Source: Voacanga thouarsii
Lineage: Eukaryota > Streptophyta > Magnoliopsida > Gentianales > Apocynaceae
Length of the DNA: 64,000 bases
Direction of reading: 5' to 3'
Assembly (NCBI GenBank): GCA_026120185.1
Contig: JANUWF010001184.1
Span: 248,001 to 312,000 of the forward strand
Shown piece by piece: positions 48,016 to 59,430 of this stretch. The notes beneath the pieces are model-generated. The model was not told the DNA's origin and searched no databases. It saw nothing but the letters and a program-made list of their open reading frames with translations. Within the stretch, counting starts at the first letter, position 1. Each line of letters starts with the position of its first letter. The position numbers were made by a program, and so were the translations under genes.

Positions 48016-49294
48016 GCTGCCATTAAGGCTTGTTTTTTTTTCCTCTCTGTTTTTTTCCCCGTGAGCATGCTCCCCTGTTTTTCTTCCCTTCAACCAATTG
48101 GTTAACCAACTCCTCCAATGATGGCTTAGCTGGTGGGGCATTGTAAGGTGGGGGTGATTGAGTCTTTTGAGTCCTAAAATTTGAAAAAGCTTGCCAAGGT
48201 TGGTTTTGGTTATTCCACAAAAAGTTAGGATGATTCCTTCAACTCGGGTTGTAAGTAGCTCTATAAGGACTATTGCATTGTTAACCATTGCTCACAATCG
48301 CACATGTTCTAATGATTTTTGTGATGACCCCATATTTTGGCACTCATGGTTTGGATGTCCTTCCCCACAAAAGTTACAACTTACATCCTGCCTTTGGGAG
48401 GAGGCATTACCAATTGATTCATCTTTTGTGTGAGTGCTTCCACCTTTGCCTCTAAAGTAGCCATTGCATCCACCTTGTGTACTTCACGGACACAATGAGC
48501 TCTTGACCGTGAACTACCCTAAGCATTGTTATTTGAGGCCAAATTTTCAATCAAATCAAATAGCTCTTTCGGGGTCTTAGAATTAATGGAGCCTCTTGCA
48601 GATGCATCAACTTATTGTCTAGTAGCAAAGCTCAAGCCACTGTGAAAGATTTGCATTTACATACCTAACCCAAATCTATGATGAGGACATTTTCTAAGAA
48701 TTTCCTTAAACCTCTCCCAACACTCATAAAAGTTTTCATACTCTAATTGTTGGAAGGCAAAAATATCAGTCCTAAGTTTAGATGTTCTAGCTGGTGGGAA
48801 ATATTTGTCTAAAAATTTTTCAGGTAATGCATGCTAAATAGTAATGGATCTGGTGGGCAAAGATTTTAACCATGATTTTGTTCTATCTCTCAAGGAAAGG
48901 GGAAAAACCTTCATTTTATGGCTTCCTCAGAAACACCATTCATTTTAAACGTGTCACAGATTTCTAAAAAGCTCACAATGTAGGCATTGGGATCTTGCTC
49001 AGGTAACCTATCAAATTGTACCATGTTCTTGATCATTTGGATTATGTTGGGCTTTATTTCAAAGTTGTTGGCCTCTATCCTAGTTCTCGTAATGCTTAAG
49101 CTCGTACCCGAGATTGCAGGTTTTACAAAGTCATTTATAGTCCACCTGTTAATTCCACCATTTCCACCATTATTGGGTTGATTTACCTCCATGTCTTTCC
49201 TTACCCATTCGCTTACAACCTTTTGGACCTTGGTGAGGGTTCTCTTGATCTCAGGATCAAGATCTACTATGTCAACTTTAGATCGTCGGGTCAT
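48016..49294 (-). pseudogene. Athila-type gag of element Y, main segment
   Basis: From the ATG near 49294 the protein has a polar start (TRRSKVDIVDLDPEIKRTL), then the Athila gag signature ANNFEIKPNIIQMI and EQDPNAYIVSFLEICDTFK. After a frame break come LSLRDRTKSWLKSLP and ARTSKLRTDIFAFQQLEYEN, the Retrotrans_gag core at 48900-48640. A zinc knuckle of the Athila form C-X2-C-X3-H-X4-C is intact at 48378-48340 (C-NF-C-GEG-H-PNHE-C). A glutamine-, proline- and lysine-rich segment follows to the inserted LTR. Stops and shifts make it inactive. Gag would form the particle that packages element RNA. Confidence 0.88.
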
Positions 49295-49542
49295 AAACAA
49301 AGTGCAAAGTCTATATAAAACAGAAGATAGTGATATTATAGAATTTACAAGTTATACAATTAGTACCCATTCACACATTAAGTTAGAAACAATTACAACA
49401 TGTAGGAACATTAAATTACAAATATACAAGAAACAAAATATGGCACCTATTCATACAAGGAAGATATCTACATATTCACATATAGATAAATAAATATATA
49501 AACATGGTTAAATCAACAAAATTGAAGCTTTCATGATATTGT

Positions 49543-49560
49543 TCCCCGACAACGGCACCA
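49543..49560 (-). promoter_or_regulatory. Primer-binding site of element Y, tRNA-Asp type
   Basis: Minus-strand TGGTGCCGTTGTCGGGGA differs at two bases from the complement of plant tRNA-Asp(GUC), TGGCGCCGTTGCCGGGGA. Both are C-to-T changes. It lies six bases inside the 5' LTR. Confidence 0.88.
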
Positions 49561-49566
49561 AAAACT

Positions 49567-50984
49567 TGATGCATAAATTTTGGTGTATAAAATCATCAAA
49601 TTTAAATCCATCACATAGTCAAGTTTTAATTAAAATATTAATCATAAAATACACATACAATCAAGTATACTCATCGCAAGCATAGTATATTAACGAGTAT
49701 CGATCCTCAAAGGAACAAGTACATACTAATCACTTTTCATTCATTATTTAACCGATCCAATAAAGTGATAAAATAAGAAAAAGAAAAAATAAAGAAATAT
49801 ATACAACTCAAGGATGTGAAAATATGCAATTTAGACAAACACTTTTGAAAACATAATAATGAATCACTTAGCCCAATATCATGATCAATTATTTTCTTGG
49901 TCTCTTGAAAGATTTAAAATAGACCCATTTTGTTTGCAATTCATAGAATACTATCTTCTAGTTAAATTAGTGACCATATTCTGTCTCAACCAACTTATTC
50001 AAAAGATGCATTAAAATTAATCCTCATATCAACCCCTATATTCTAGGTGATTTAAACTATGAAATTAGTCAATGAATCCATATTCTAGCAATCAACAACC
50101 AACCTTTGATTAGCAATGTTCTCAACAATTTACTCCATTTTCAAGTAAGTTAAGAGATAACAAATATGAAATTAATTAATTAAAGTCATTATCAATTCCT
50201 TTTTCAAGAAAGTTAATAACAAAAACCAATCAACCAACTCCGTAAGAAAAACAAGTAATCAAATCCCAAGATGAATAATGAATTGATCAAAATACTAAAT
50301 TACTCAAGAAATTATGAATCCCAAAAAACAATGTCAAATTACAATGAAAACATTAAATACATAATTGTTTAAGAAGAAGAAAAAAATAAAGGTAAAAGAA
50401 AGCACTCACAGACATGCCTCATTCTTCTCATTTGAAAACTCTCTTGAACAACCCTCCTTGATATGGTGAATTCCTCATTCTTTGAGTGATTGAAATTTAT
50501 GCTTTTGGATTCACCCTTTTTTTTTCTTGTGTTTTCTCTTGCTTTTATAAGCATCTTTGATACCAAATTCATTGCTTGAGAGGTCTTGGCCAAGTAGGAA
50601 TTGGAAAATACCGAAATCATTGAAAAATTTCTAAGTTCGTACACAGAATTTTCACACTCCAGAACGGGCCTAGCACTAGGTCTAGTTGACCCACCTGGCA
50701 CCAGGTGAATTTTGTTCTCTCCCTGAATTTTGCTTTATTTTTCTCTGGCCAACCAAAATGGACATGGCGCCTAGTCCACTTACTATACTTGGCGCCAGGT
50801 GTGTTCTAGAAAATCTCCAGTTTTGCTCAAAATTAACCCAAATCTGCACAAATTTGTCAAAAAAAAATATACTTTCTACAAGTAAAATGTCAAGTAGGAA
50901 GGAATATGCTTAGTTATTACAACAAAAGTATCTCAAAACACCCTCAAATAACTACGAAAATAATGATAATTTTAGCCCCTATCA
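49567..50984 (-). repeat. 5' LTR of element Y
   Basis: On the minus strand it starts TGATAGGGGCTAAAATTATC at 50984 and ends ATGCATCA at 49567, 1418 bp. It contains a GC-rich cassette (50655-50810, with GTGGACTAGGCGCCATG and CACCTGGTGCCAGG-type words) upstream of a TATA box. Confidence 0.9.
50542..50549 (-). promoter_or_regulatory. TATA box in the 5' LTR of element Y
   Basis: TATAAAAG on the minus strand, roughly 430 bp into the LTR and about 100 bp downstream of the GC-rich cassette. The other LTR has the same word at 36127-36120. Confidence 0.6.
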
Positions 50985-51459
50985 ATACCCTATTATAACA
51001 TTTCATATATAAAATGGATACTATATTTCAAATTAAAAGACACTCTTGAGAGAGTTCTTTGAAGTTTTTCCATAAAGGCCAAGACCATTTCTTAGGTTTT
51101 TAATCCTCACCTATGAATTGAGTTAATAATCTCATAAGGGATAGATCAAATTAGCTTACCAAAATAGTTTCTTTAGAACTTATTTTCCATAGATTCTAGG
51201 GTAAGAGTAAATCTTAGTTGCTTAAGTCTCTTCTTCAAAGTGTTATTGATTTTCAAGGGTCTTTAGTTGTGATTTGGATGACTTGGTTCATTGTTCATGA
51301 GTTCTAGGATCTCTAATTAGCCTAGGATTCTACTATTTAAATTGGGTTTATGCTTTCTTCACTAAAAATTATGTTTTAAGTGTTTGTTTTAGTCTTGAAA
51401 AATACCTCAAAAACGTAGCAACGAAACTCCTTCAAGAATTCAGCCCCATGTTCATATCA
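50985..51459 (+). repeat. 3' LTR of element X, right part
   Basis: It starts with the second ATACC duplication, then CTATTATAACATTTCATA. It follows 31086-31567 to the LTR end CATATCA, after which Copia family-A pol resumes. Confidence 0.88.
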
Positions 51460-52839
51460 GTATCTCAATCAGGCCTAGGATCTTGTCACTACACCTAAAG
51501 GGATTAAAGGTATATAACAAGAAGAAAGGTGCAAATAGAAAAGTTGAAACTTATAAGGTAAGGTTGGTTGCAAAAGGTTATATTTAGAAAGAAGTGATCG
51601 ATTTTAAGAAGACATTTTCACCAGTAGCCATATTTTAGTCTATCCGCATACTCTTAACCACTGCATATTAGTATGACTATGAGATATAGCAGATGGATAT
51701 CAAGACAACCTTTCTTAATAGCAATCTTACTGAAGACATCTATATTTCCCAGCATAAAGGCTTCATTACTAAAGAGCAATAACATATAGTTTGCAAGCTT
51801 AAGAAATCCATTTATAAACTTAAGCAAGCACCATGAACATAGAATATAGTTTTGATGAAAGTGTAAAGTCTTACAGTTTCATACAAAACATAGATGAACT
51901 ATGTGTATATAAGAAAACTGTTAGGAACAATGTGTCCTTTTTACTACTTTATGTAGATGATATTCTGCTCATTGGAAATGACATCGGGATATTGTCATCT
52001 ATAAAGATTTGGCTATCAAGTCAATTTAACATAAAACATATAAGAGAAGCTAACTGCATTTTTAGGATAAAACTTCTTAGAGATAGGAAGCAAAAAATGT
52101 TAGGGTTATCCCAATCTACCTATATTAATAAAATATTGGCTAAGTTTAGCATGGATCTGTGCAAAGGGGTAATCATACCCTTTAGGCATGGATTAATTTT
52201 ATCTTCCAAGAAGTATCCTTAGACATGGGAAGAAAAAGATAGAATGAGTAGAATACCATATGCTTTGGCTGTGGGAAGTCTCAAGTATGCCATGCTTTGT
52301 ACTAGGCTAGATATCTACTTTGTTATAAGCATAATTAGCAAATATCAGTCAAACCTAGAAAAATTACATTGGTAAGCTGTAAAAAATATACTCAAGTACC
52401 TAAAGGGAATGAGAGATTATATAATAGTTTACAGAACTAATGATTTAGTTCCTACCGGTCACACTAACTTAGACTTCTAGGTGGATAAAAATGAGAGAAA
52501 ATTTACTATATAGGAGCCATTTCACAAAGAAGTGTTAAGTAATCTTCATTGTTAATTCTACCAAAGAAACTGAGTATGTGGCAGCTTCAGAAACTTCTAA
52601 GAAAGTAGTTTAGCTCTAGAAGTACTTAACAGAGCTTGGAATGGTGCTACAAATGGACAAGCCTATTATTTTATATTGTGATAATTCTAAAGGTATGCCA
52701 CAAAATAAGGAACTAAGGAACCATACGAAGGGCAAGCACATCGAGAGAAAGTACCACCTAATCTGAGAGTTCATCCAAAAATGAGAGATAATGGTTGATC
52801 AGAATTCTTATGCAAACAATCTAATGAATCTTATTGGGA
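51460..52839 (+). pseudogene. Copia family A reverse transcriptase-RNase H segment
   Basis: This continues the pol gene broken at 30515. The start of the reverse transcriptase domain is seen in shifting frames (KVETYKVRLVAKGY near 51545; QMDIKTTFLNSNLTED near 51690). The open stretch 51833-52222 holds the catalytic motif YVDD at 51950-51961 in LLLYVDDILLIGND. Connection and RNase H follow with stops: TKETEYVAASETS near 52560, LYCDNSKG near 52675 and KGKHIERKYHLI near 52730. The last 20 or so residues and a proper polypurine tract are missing before the LTR at 52840. The order integrase before reverse transcriptase confirms Copia. Confidence 0.92.
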
Positions 52840-53407
52840 TGTATGCCCTCATAGACTAGGTTTCTAATGTAAAAATCGAATGTTTTAATAAAAGAATTTA
52901 TTCTCAGAAATTGTTTGTGAATTTACAATTTTATGTGTGCACAATTACGTTTGGAAAAAACCCATTGTGTTTAAGTAAGTAGTCCATATGAATGGAGGTC
53001 TTTCATAGTAAGGTATGGATCACAGTAAGTAGCCTAATTTAATTATTGGGCTAGAATAAAATAAAGTTCCATAGAGAGAGAATTAAATAAATTAGTTTAG
53101 TGTGCTAATTAATTATTTAGGGCTTTGGCCCAGTTTGAATAATTAGGGATTAACCTATGACTAAACTGATTTAGGTTCATTTAATTGGACTGGTTTATTT
53201 GGGTTGAAAAATTAATTATTTGTTAGGCCATTAAGTTGGTTCTAACTAGAATAATTAATTAAGTCCAATAGGCTAAACTAAGAGTCCAATGGCCTAGTCC
53301 AGTTTAACCTAGGGTTTTTATTTAGGTTAAACAAGAGGATTGAGAAGAATAATAATCATTGTTTTTTACACATAAGAGTGACAGCTTCTTCTCTGTAGAA
53401 GCCAGAC

Positions 53408-53448
<41 letters not shown>

Positions 53449-53810
53449 AAAATTCCCTAGCTCGTTAGTTGTTCACCAAACGGTAGTTAGGCAGGCCATA
53501 TACTAGAAGACCGAGAGTTTGACGTTCACATACATGCAAAGGCGGAGTTGGAGGCTTGTAAGAATCGCACCAGAGACTTTTACCAACACACCTACACCAG
53601 TTGCACACGTTCCGGTACAGCCAACACTTAGAATGAGGAAAAGAGGTAAAATTTTTAAAACCTCGAGATTTGGACAGGGCGCAACCGGCACCGGCTAGGG
53701 CTGTCGGAGCCGGCGCTGGCCCTGCCTTGGACTCCCTATTCTTGTTTTTCTAGTTTTTTTAAGATTTCTTCTGCTGCGTACTCCGTGTTTTCCCGTTTTC
53801 CACGCCTTCA
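52840..53810 (+). repeat. Copia family A LTR with internal deletion
   Basis: It begins TGTATGCCCTCATAG and ends CACGCCTTCA, 971 bp. A jump near 53023 (GGATCACAGTAAGTAGCC) drops about 780 bp present in the 1235 copy. A GC-rich cassette lies at 53680-53725 (ACCGGCACCGGCTAGGG, then GGAGCCGGCGCTGG). It closes the pol gene on its left and opens the gag element on its right, so one LTR serves two bodies. Confidence 0.9.
53409..53446 (+). repeat. (CT)n microsatellite inside the LTR
   Basis: About 19 uninterrupted CT units. The matching part of the 1235 copy has only a short TCTCT run, so the expansion is specific to this LTR. Confidence 0.95.
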
Positions 53811-53812
53811 AT

Positions 53813-53824
53813 TGGTATCAGAGC
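53813..53824 (+). promoter_or_regulatory. Primer-binding site, initiator tRNA-Met
   Basis: TGGTATCAGAGC is a perfect 12-base match to the initiator tRNA-Met complement, two bases after the LTR end. Confidence 0.92.
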
Positions 53825-55490
53825 ATGAAGGTTTTTGTGAGAATAAAGCGAGCATGCATCTAGATGAATAAAACTAGACACATATATGTGATTAAAATTG
53901 TGATCCTTTGTTGTTTATGGTATGGATAGATTCTCTGTTAAACCTCACGGGTGGAGGTATAGGAATCTATAATTTACTATTTTTCTTAGTAAATCGTGTA
54001 AGTCCAATGTTTATGAGTATAGGTGGTTGTTGGTTTTGGTTGATTTCATTATATTTGGTTTGAAATCGGAGAGCCAATGGTACCAGAAGTCATGCAGAAA
54101 AATAGGGGAAATTTGCAGAAAAAAATTGCAGGATCCAGCATTCAGGACGGAACCAGCGCTAACTTGGAGTGTTGGAATCGGCGCCGGCTTGGCTCTGGAA
54201 GGCCGGTCAGTGCGTTGGTTTCTAGAGGGTCCTGGTTCTGTGCTGCAGGTGCAGTGGACCACAGTGCAGATGGGGTGCATGATCCAGTACAGCGGGTGCA
54301 GTGGACCAAGGAAATTATTTTTATTTTTCCTTGTAATTTTTCTTGCATTTTCTTTTGGTTTTGGGGTCCATACTAGGCAAAGTTAATATTTTTGCAATAG
54401 GTAATATTCATGGAGTATTTTTGCATGAAAAATATTAGTAAAGGATTTTAGGATTAAACAAGACCATTAATTAATTAATTAATGTGTTTAATTCTATTAT
54501 CTGGGCACTTAGGCTTAAAAAATAGAAGAGCATGAAAACGTCTACTGTTCTCTAGCATACTACTTATTTTTGGTACCTATGTGCACATTTTCTCAAAAAC
54601 CTAAGCCTTTGGGAATGTTTTGACAAGGAAAACATTTTTCTACAAATTAAGTGGTTATTTTAACCTGAACAAAAATTAATCCTTAGATATTTTCTCAAAG
54701 GATTTAATCTTTGACATAGAAAATATATTGGATTTAGATATTTTTGTAAGTTAAAATAGAAAGCCATTTTGTTTTAATTTTAGCACAAGAAAAATGTTTT
54801 GTCAAATAAACTTAAGACCAAAATCTCTAGAAAGTTTTAATTGGAAATTTTTTGAAATCATTAACTTTTTTAACTTGAATAAAATTAGTCCATGGAAAAT
54901 TCTCTCAAAAGATATATACCTTAACATAGAGATTTTAATGGATTTAAACATTTTATTTTTGAGTTAAAAGGAAAACTTAATGAAAATTTTTCAAAAGGAT
55001 ATTTTTCAGAAAACCCTTGTTTTAAAAGACTAAGTGGGAGAGGGGTTCCAATGACCCCACGGCTTCCATCACGATCCTCATTAGAGATCGTAGGTCCCCT
55101 CGCGTCACCCTGGGAGTAAACCCGTATAGGATGGGGATACCACAAGGATCTAGAACTAATGAAGGGATGTAATTAATAACCTGTGGCACGTACTATGATC
55201 GGCCAGCCCCTCGTTGGAGGTCATAGTGCGAGGTATGTCCATAGAAAATGAGAGGAAACGACCATCCTCTCGATGGAGTTATCTTCTAGATCATTACCTA
55301 GAAGGGAAATTAATTTATGGTGGTTAACACACTTAGCCTAGGAAACTGTTAATCTTCCCAAGAAGCTGTGTCTGTTTTCCTAATAGCCAAATTGATTATT
55401 ATCAATTTTTGATAATAAGGATAAAGTGCACATATTTGTTTTGTTTTCACAAACTGAATCGTTTTTCTTTTATTTTTCAATTTTTCAGAA
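53825..55490 (+). other. 5' leader of the second Copia family A element
   Basis: A long noncoding leader of about 1.67 kb. It aligns with 2992-4640 and, reversed, with 4668-5598. At 54125-54215 it carries GGCGCC-type words (AATCGGCGCCGGCTTGG). Open frames of 89-119 codons on both strands at 54011-54386 sit on that GC-rich stretch and have no protein-family features. Confidence 0.75.
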
Positions 55491-55771
55491 ATGGTGGGAG
55501 GTTCTTTTAGTCCATTGACCGTTATTCTCCTGGAAAATAAGCTAACGGGCCTAAATTATGTGGACAGGAAAAGGAACCTGGACATAATACTCATAGCCGA
55601 AGAGTATAGGTATGTCCTGTACGAAACCTGCCCTATTATCGGGGAGGGTTCCACCGCTGAGGAGCGTGAGACTGAGAAGGCATGGAAGAAGGCCGATGAG
55701 ATGGCTCATTGTTACATGTTGGCCTCCATGTCTAATGTGCTCCAATCCAAACATGAGCACATGGCCACTGC
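55491..55771 (+). pseudogene. Copia family A gag, N-terminal part
   Basis: The ATG at 55491 opens a frame with the typical Copia gag start: LENKLTGLNYVDRKRNLDI, then EEYRYVLYETCP and KKADEMAHCYMLASMSNVLQ. The Arg in YVDRKR stands where Trp is usual. The frame is open to 55771, where element W begins; the native protein continues at 63116 in the same frame. Gag here belongs to the DUF4219/UBN2 type that forms the particle shell. Confidence 0.92.
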
Positions 55772-57199
55772 TGATAGGGGCTAAATTAGTCATACTTTGC
55801 CTAGTTATTTTAGGATCTTTTATAAGACATTTTGTGCAATAACTAGTCATATTCTTTCATAATTGAGATTTTACCCTTGGAAAGGTATTTTGTTCATTAT
55901 TTTAGATTTTTGGGTAAAACGAAGTAAAACCGTCGCGAAACAGAGCAGAGGCGGCAACGGCTGTAAAGCTGGAACCGGCGCCGACTGAATTCTGGAACTT
56001 ATGCTCAAATTTTGGAGAAAAATCGGCGAACAAGTGGAGAAGTAGAACACAAGCGGCACCGACTTCGAAGAACCAAGGCGGTGCTAACTGTGTTCTGTCC
56101 TTGAGGCGGTGCTGCAATTTTTCTACGCATTTTTGAAAACCTGAGGAGTTTTAGTATCTTCCAACTTCTACTCGGCCAAGAACTTTGTACCTACGAGTTT
56201 AGGTACTTCTTAAGCCTATAAATAGATGGAAAACACAAGGGAAAAGGGGAGAATTCATTATTTATCATAGAAAATCACTCAATCCAAGGAGGAATTCTTC
56301 AATTCAAGGAGGGTTGTACAAGAAGGTTTTCAAATGAATAAGAAGGAGGCTTGTCTATGAGTGCTTTCTTTTACTTTCTTTTCTTTTCTTGACAATGATG
56401 TTGTAATTGTTTTATTGTAATTTGAAATTGGTTTAGACATTCATGGTAGTTAGAGTTATTTGATCTTTTGATTAACTGATTGTTAATCTTGGTATTTAAT
56501 TACTTGGGTTGATTGCGAGATTAATTGATTGTGCCGTTAACTTGCTTGAGAATAGGGTTGTTGGTTTAAATTGATTGATTTCATATTTGTTGCCTTTTAA
56601 CTTGCCTGAAAATGGGGTTAATTGCAAGAATAGAGTAATTAAAGATTTATTGATGTCTGCCTTAATATGAATTCAATTGGTTAATTTCATGGGTTAAGTT
56701 TGCCTAAGAATGGGACTTAATCAAGGAATTATGTTTAATGCATCTTTTGGGTAAGACTGGTTGAGACAGAGTATGTGATACTAAGTTACCTAGAAGATAG
56801 GGGTTCATGGATTGAGAAATAAGTGGGTCTATTTTAATTCTTCATGATGCGAAGAGAATAATTAGTTATGATAGAGGTTGGGTACTTTAAGATAATGGTT
56901 GTCTAATCAATGGTTTGAATTACATAAATCTACATCATTGACATGTATATATTTTTATTTTTATTTTCTTTTGTTTTATTTTATTTCAATTTTATTTTAT
57001 CGAGTCGGTTAAACAATGAAAGAAAGGTAATTAATGTCTACTTGTTCCTTGAGGATCAACACTCGTTTGAACCCTATGCTCAGTTAATAATGAGTATGCT
57101 TGCTCATATGTGTGATTTGAGTTTAACATTTTAATTTAAACTTGATTGGGAATGTGCTTAGTTTTTGTATAATTTTTATACCCAAGTCCGGACATATCA
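55772..57199 (+). repeat. 5' LTR of element W
   Basis: It starts TGATAGGGGCTAAATTAGTC and ends GGACATATCA. A GC-rich cassette (about 55930-56110, with GGAACCGGCGCCGACTG and GGCACCGACTTCG) lies about 100 bp before a TATA box, TATAAATAG, at 56217-56225. Confidence 0.95.
56217..56225 (+). promoter_or_regulatory. TATA box in the 5' LTR of element W
   Basis: TATAAATAG, repeated exactly in the 3' LTR at 62133-62141, in a position suited to drive transcription of the element. The LTRs of Z have lost this segment. Confidence 0.7.
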
Positions 57200-57205
57200 A
57201 GTTTT

Positions 57206-57223
57206 TGGCGCTATTGCCAGGGA
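57206..57223 (+). promoter_or_regulatory. Primer-binding site of element W, tRNA-Asp type
   Basis: TGGCGCTATTGCCAGGGA matches the complement of tRNA-Asp(GUC) at 15 of 18 bases and lies six bases after the LTR. Confidence 0.85.
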
Positions 57224-57445
57224 ACAATAGCATGAAAGCTTGGATTTTGTTGATTTAACCATATAAATATGTAAATATGTAAATATGTATACTTGTTCTT
57301 TCTGCAAAACGGTGCTATCTTTTATATTTCATGTATTCTTGTATAACCTTTTAACCTAACTTAACCTACCAACTTAGACTATGTCTTTTAACTAACTGTG
57401 TAATCTTGTAATTTCGTATCTAACTCATCTCTATGTTTAGGAGAA

Positions 57446-58534
57446 ATGGCGAATTGGGATCTATGGAGGTCGAATAAGGGGCAGTACCCCCATTACACTT
57501 CGGAGAGAACACTTACAACACCAGAATCAACAGAGCTTGAAACCTTAATTGGGAAATTTACGGTGCATGTCACGAGGCGTTTCCAAGAAATCGATTCTAC
57601 ATTCGAAAAATTCAAAGCAATGATCCGCAACATGGAACGACAAATCTGGTTTTTGACGGATATGGTAATAAAATCTCATGAACTTACACCATTAGCCATT
57701 ATGGAAACAGTTGTTGTCACGTTGCGAAGTGGAAAAGAATTACCAGACAGTGCAGATAAGGGCCGGCGCTGGCTGGAAGAAGAGAACCGGTGCAGGCTAT
57801 CCATAAACCCCGAAACCATACAACACAGAATGGAACCGGCGCCGACCAAAGCACTGGAACCGGCACCGGCTATTCCTTGTCCACCTCCCGAAAAACCTGC
57901 TTTTCTGTCTAACATACCGTACCCTACTTGTCTATATAAGGCCCGCAAAGATGCTCAATTCAACAAATTCCTTAAAGTGTTCAAACAACTGCACATAAAT
58001 ATTCCCCTCAGTATGGCTTTAATCCACATGCCCAAATATGCCAAATTCCTCAAAAGTATGCCTGTCAATAAAAAGCGATTGGAAGAGCTGTCTACAGTAG
58101 TTCTCAACGAAGAATGCTTAGCTATCCTGCAAGACAACTTGAAATTACCACTTAAAGAAAGTGATCCAGGGAGTTTCTCTATCCCATGTCTAATTGGCAC
58201 TCTTCATGTCTGTAATGCATTAGCTGACCTAGGTGCTAGCATTAATTTATTACCATATAAAACATTTAAAAGGCTAGCCCTAGGAGAACCGCAGCCCACT
58301 AGGATGAGTATTCAACTCGTGGATAGTTCCATCAAATATCCTAGGGGCATAATAGAAGATATGTTGGTAAAAGTTGATAAATTCATACTTCCCGTGGATT
58401 TTGTTATTCTTGACATAGATGAAGATTCTAAAGTCCCCTTAATCTTAGGTAGACCCTTCCTAGCTATAGCAAAAGCATTAATTGACGTTCATGGGGGGAG
58501 GTTGACACTTAGGGTTGGGGTGAGGAAGTTATAA
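57446..58534 (+). pseudogene. Gag-protease of element W, internally deleted but open
   Basis: The frame from the ATG at 57446 is open for 362 codons. The first 80 residues resemble the late helical part of Athila gag (RRFQEIDSTFEKFKAMIRN, compare 45840-46054 in Y). The main gag core and zinc knuckle are missing, so this is a fused remnant. A stretch with LRSGKELP and an EPAP-rich insert encoded by GGCGCC-type DNA (57763-57870) follows. A long pre-protease region (KAFLSN-like to residue 240) leads to the aspartic protease: DLGAS at residues 261-265 and ILGRPFLA from residue 333. Protease would cut the polyprotein. That it remains open for over 1 kb is unusual for this window. Confidence 0.85.
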
Positions 58535-59430
58535 TTCAAATCCATAAGAGCATGCAACAACCTATGTCTTCTGATGATTTGTATCTAAGAGTTTATATTC
58601 TTGAAAAACCAATTTTTTAGTTGATGCAGGAATCTATTGAGGAAGAATTGATGGAAACATCAATGACGTATTTGGAGGAATGTCATAATGAGGATGGGAT
58701 ACAGAATTTGGAAATAGAAAAAAAGCAGTTTAGGGAGAATGAAATCATCTATAGAAGATCCTCCCGAATTAGACTTAAAAGACCTACCCGAGCATTTAAA
58801 ATATATGTTCTTAGCTAAAGAACGTAAGTTGCCATCATCATTGCCAAAGATCTCGAACTAGAACAAAAGACCAAGCTGGTAAGTATGTTGGGAAAATATA
58901 AGAGAGTTATAGCTTGGAAGATCACTGATATTAAAGGCATTAGTCCATCCTTTTGCACGCACAAGATCTTGATGGAAGAAGGTGCAAAACCCGTAGTGCA
59001 ACCCCAACGTAGGTTGAACCCACATATGAGTGAAGTGGTAAAAGGTGGGGTGGTTAAGCTCTTAGATTCAGGCATCATTTACCCTATCTCTGATAGAGTT
59101 TGGGTGAGTCCTACTCAAGTGGTACCAAACAAGGGAGGAATGACGGTGAGCCCCAATAATAAAAATGAGTTAGTCCCGATGAGATTGGTCACAGGTTGGA
59201 GGTTTTGCATAGATTATAGGATGCTAAACAAAGCTACTAGAAAAGATCACTTCACTCTCCCTTTCATTCACCAAATGTTGGAAAGGTTAGCAAGACACGA
59301 GTATTATTGTTTCTTAGATGGATTCTCTGGCTACTTGCAAATTCCCATAGCTCCGGAGGACCAAGAAAAGACCACTTTCACATGTCCATATGGTATTTTT
59401 GCATATAATAGGATGCCATTTGGCCTTTAA
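58535..59430 (+). pseudogene. Truncated reverse transcriptase of element W
   Basis: After the protease, a short linker in changing frames (58621-58818, acidic then RLKRPTRAFK) leads to the frame 58885-59430. This frame holds the N-terminal half of a Gypsy reverse transcriptase: SPSFCTHKILMEEGAKPVVQ, GWRFCIDYRMLNKATRKDHF, FLDGFSGYLQIPIAPEDQEK and YNRMPFGL. A TAA at 59428-59430 follows MPFGL. The palm motif YxDD, which comes after this point in the family, is absent, as are RNase H and integrase. The enzyme cannot work. Confidence 0.92.

Larger units (their letters stand above)
35082..50984 (-). mobile_element. Athila-like Gypsy element Y, pol-less, with nested Z
   Basis: Y lies on the minus strand between perfect 5-bp duplications ATACC (35077-35081 and 50985-50989). 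It has two LTRs of about 1.4 kb, a tRNA-Asp-type primer-binding site (49543-49560) and an Athila-type gag. After a gap without pol comes a third ORF with a plant-transposon domain, then a long 3' untranslated region and a decayed polypurine tract. Two later insertions split it: Z in ORF3 and a Copia family-A LTR in gag. Without these it would be about 8.4 kb. Reverse transcriptase, RNase H and integrase are absent, so it depended on a relative or lost pol. Confidence 0.9.
30516..51459 (+). mobile_element. Gypsy element X, gag-protease only, host to nested Y and Z
   Basis: X has two LTRs (30516-31567, and 34484-35081 continued at 50985-51459), an initiator tRNA-Met primer-binding site, a broken gag and protease, and a purine tract before the 3' LTR. 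Flanking bases are GTATT (30511-30515) and GTATC (51460-51464), a 5-bp target duplication with one change. Without nested elements X would be about 5 kb. No reverse transcriptase, RNase H or integrase lies between protease and 3' LTR, so it is non-autonomous or internally deleted. It sits in the Copia family-A pol gene. Confidence 0.88.

Noticed and set aside
54011..54386. Overlapping 89-119-codon frames on both strands
   Set aside because: They fall in the GC-rich part of a retrotransposon leader where stop codons are rare; all frames are equally open.
55551..55850. 99-codon minus-strand frame
   Set aside because: It is antisense to the Copia gag start and runs into the LTR of W.
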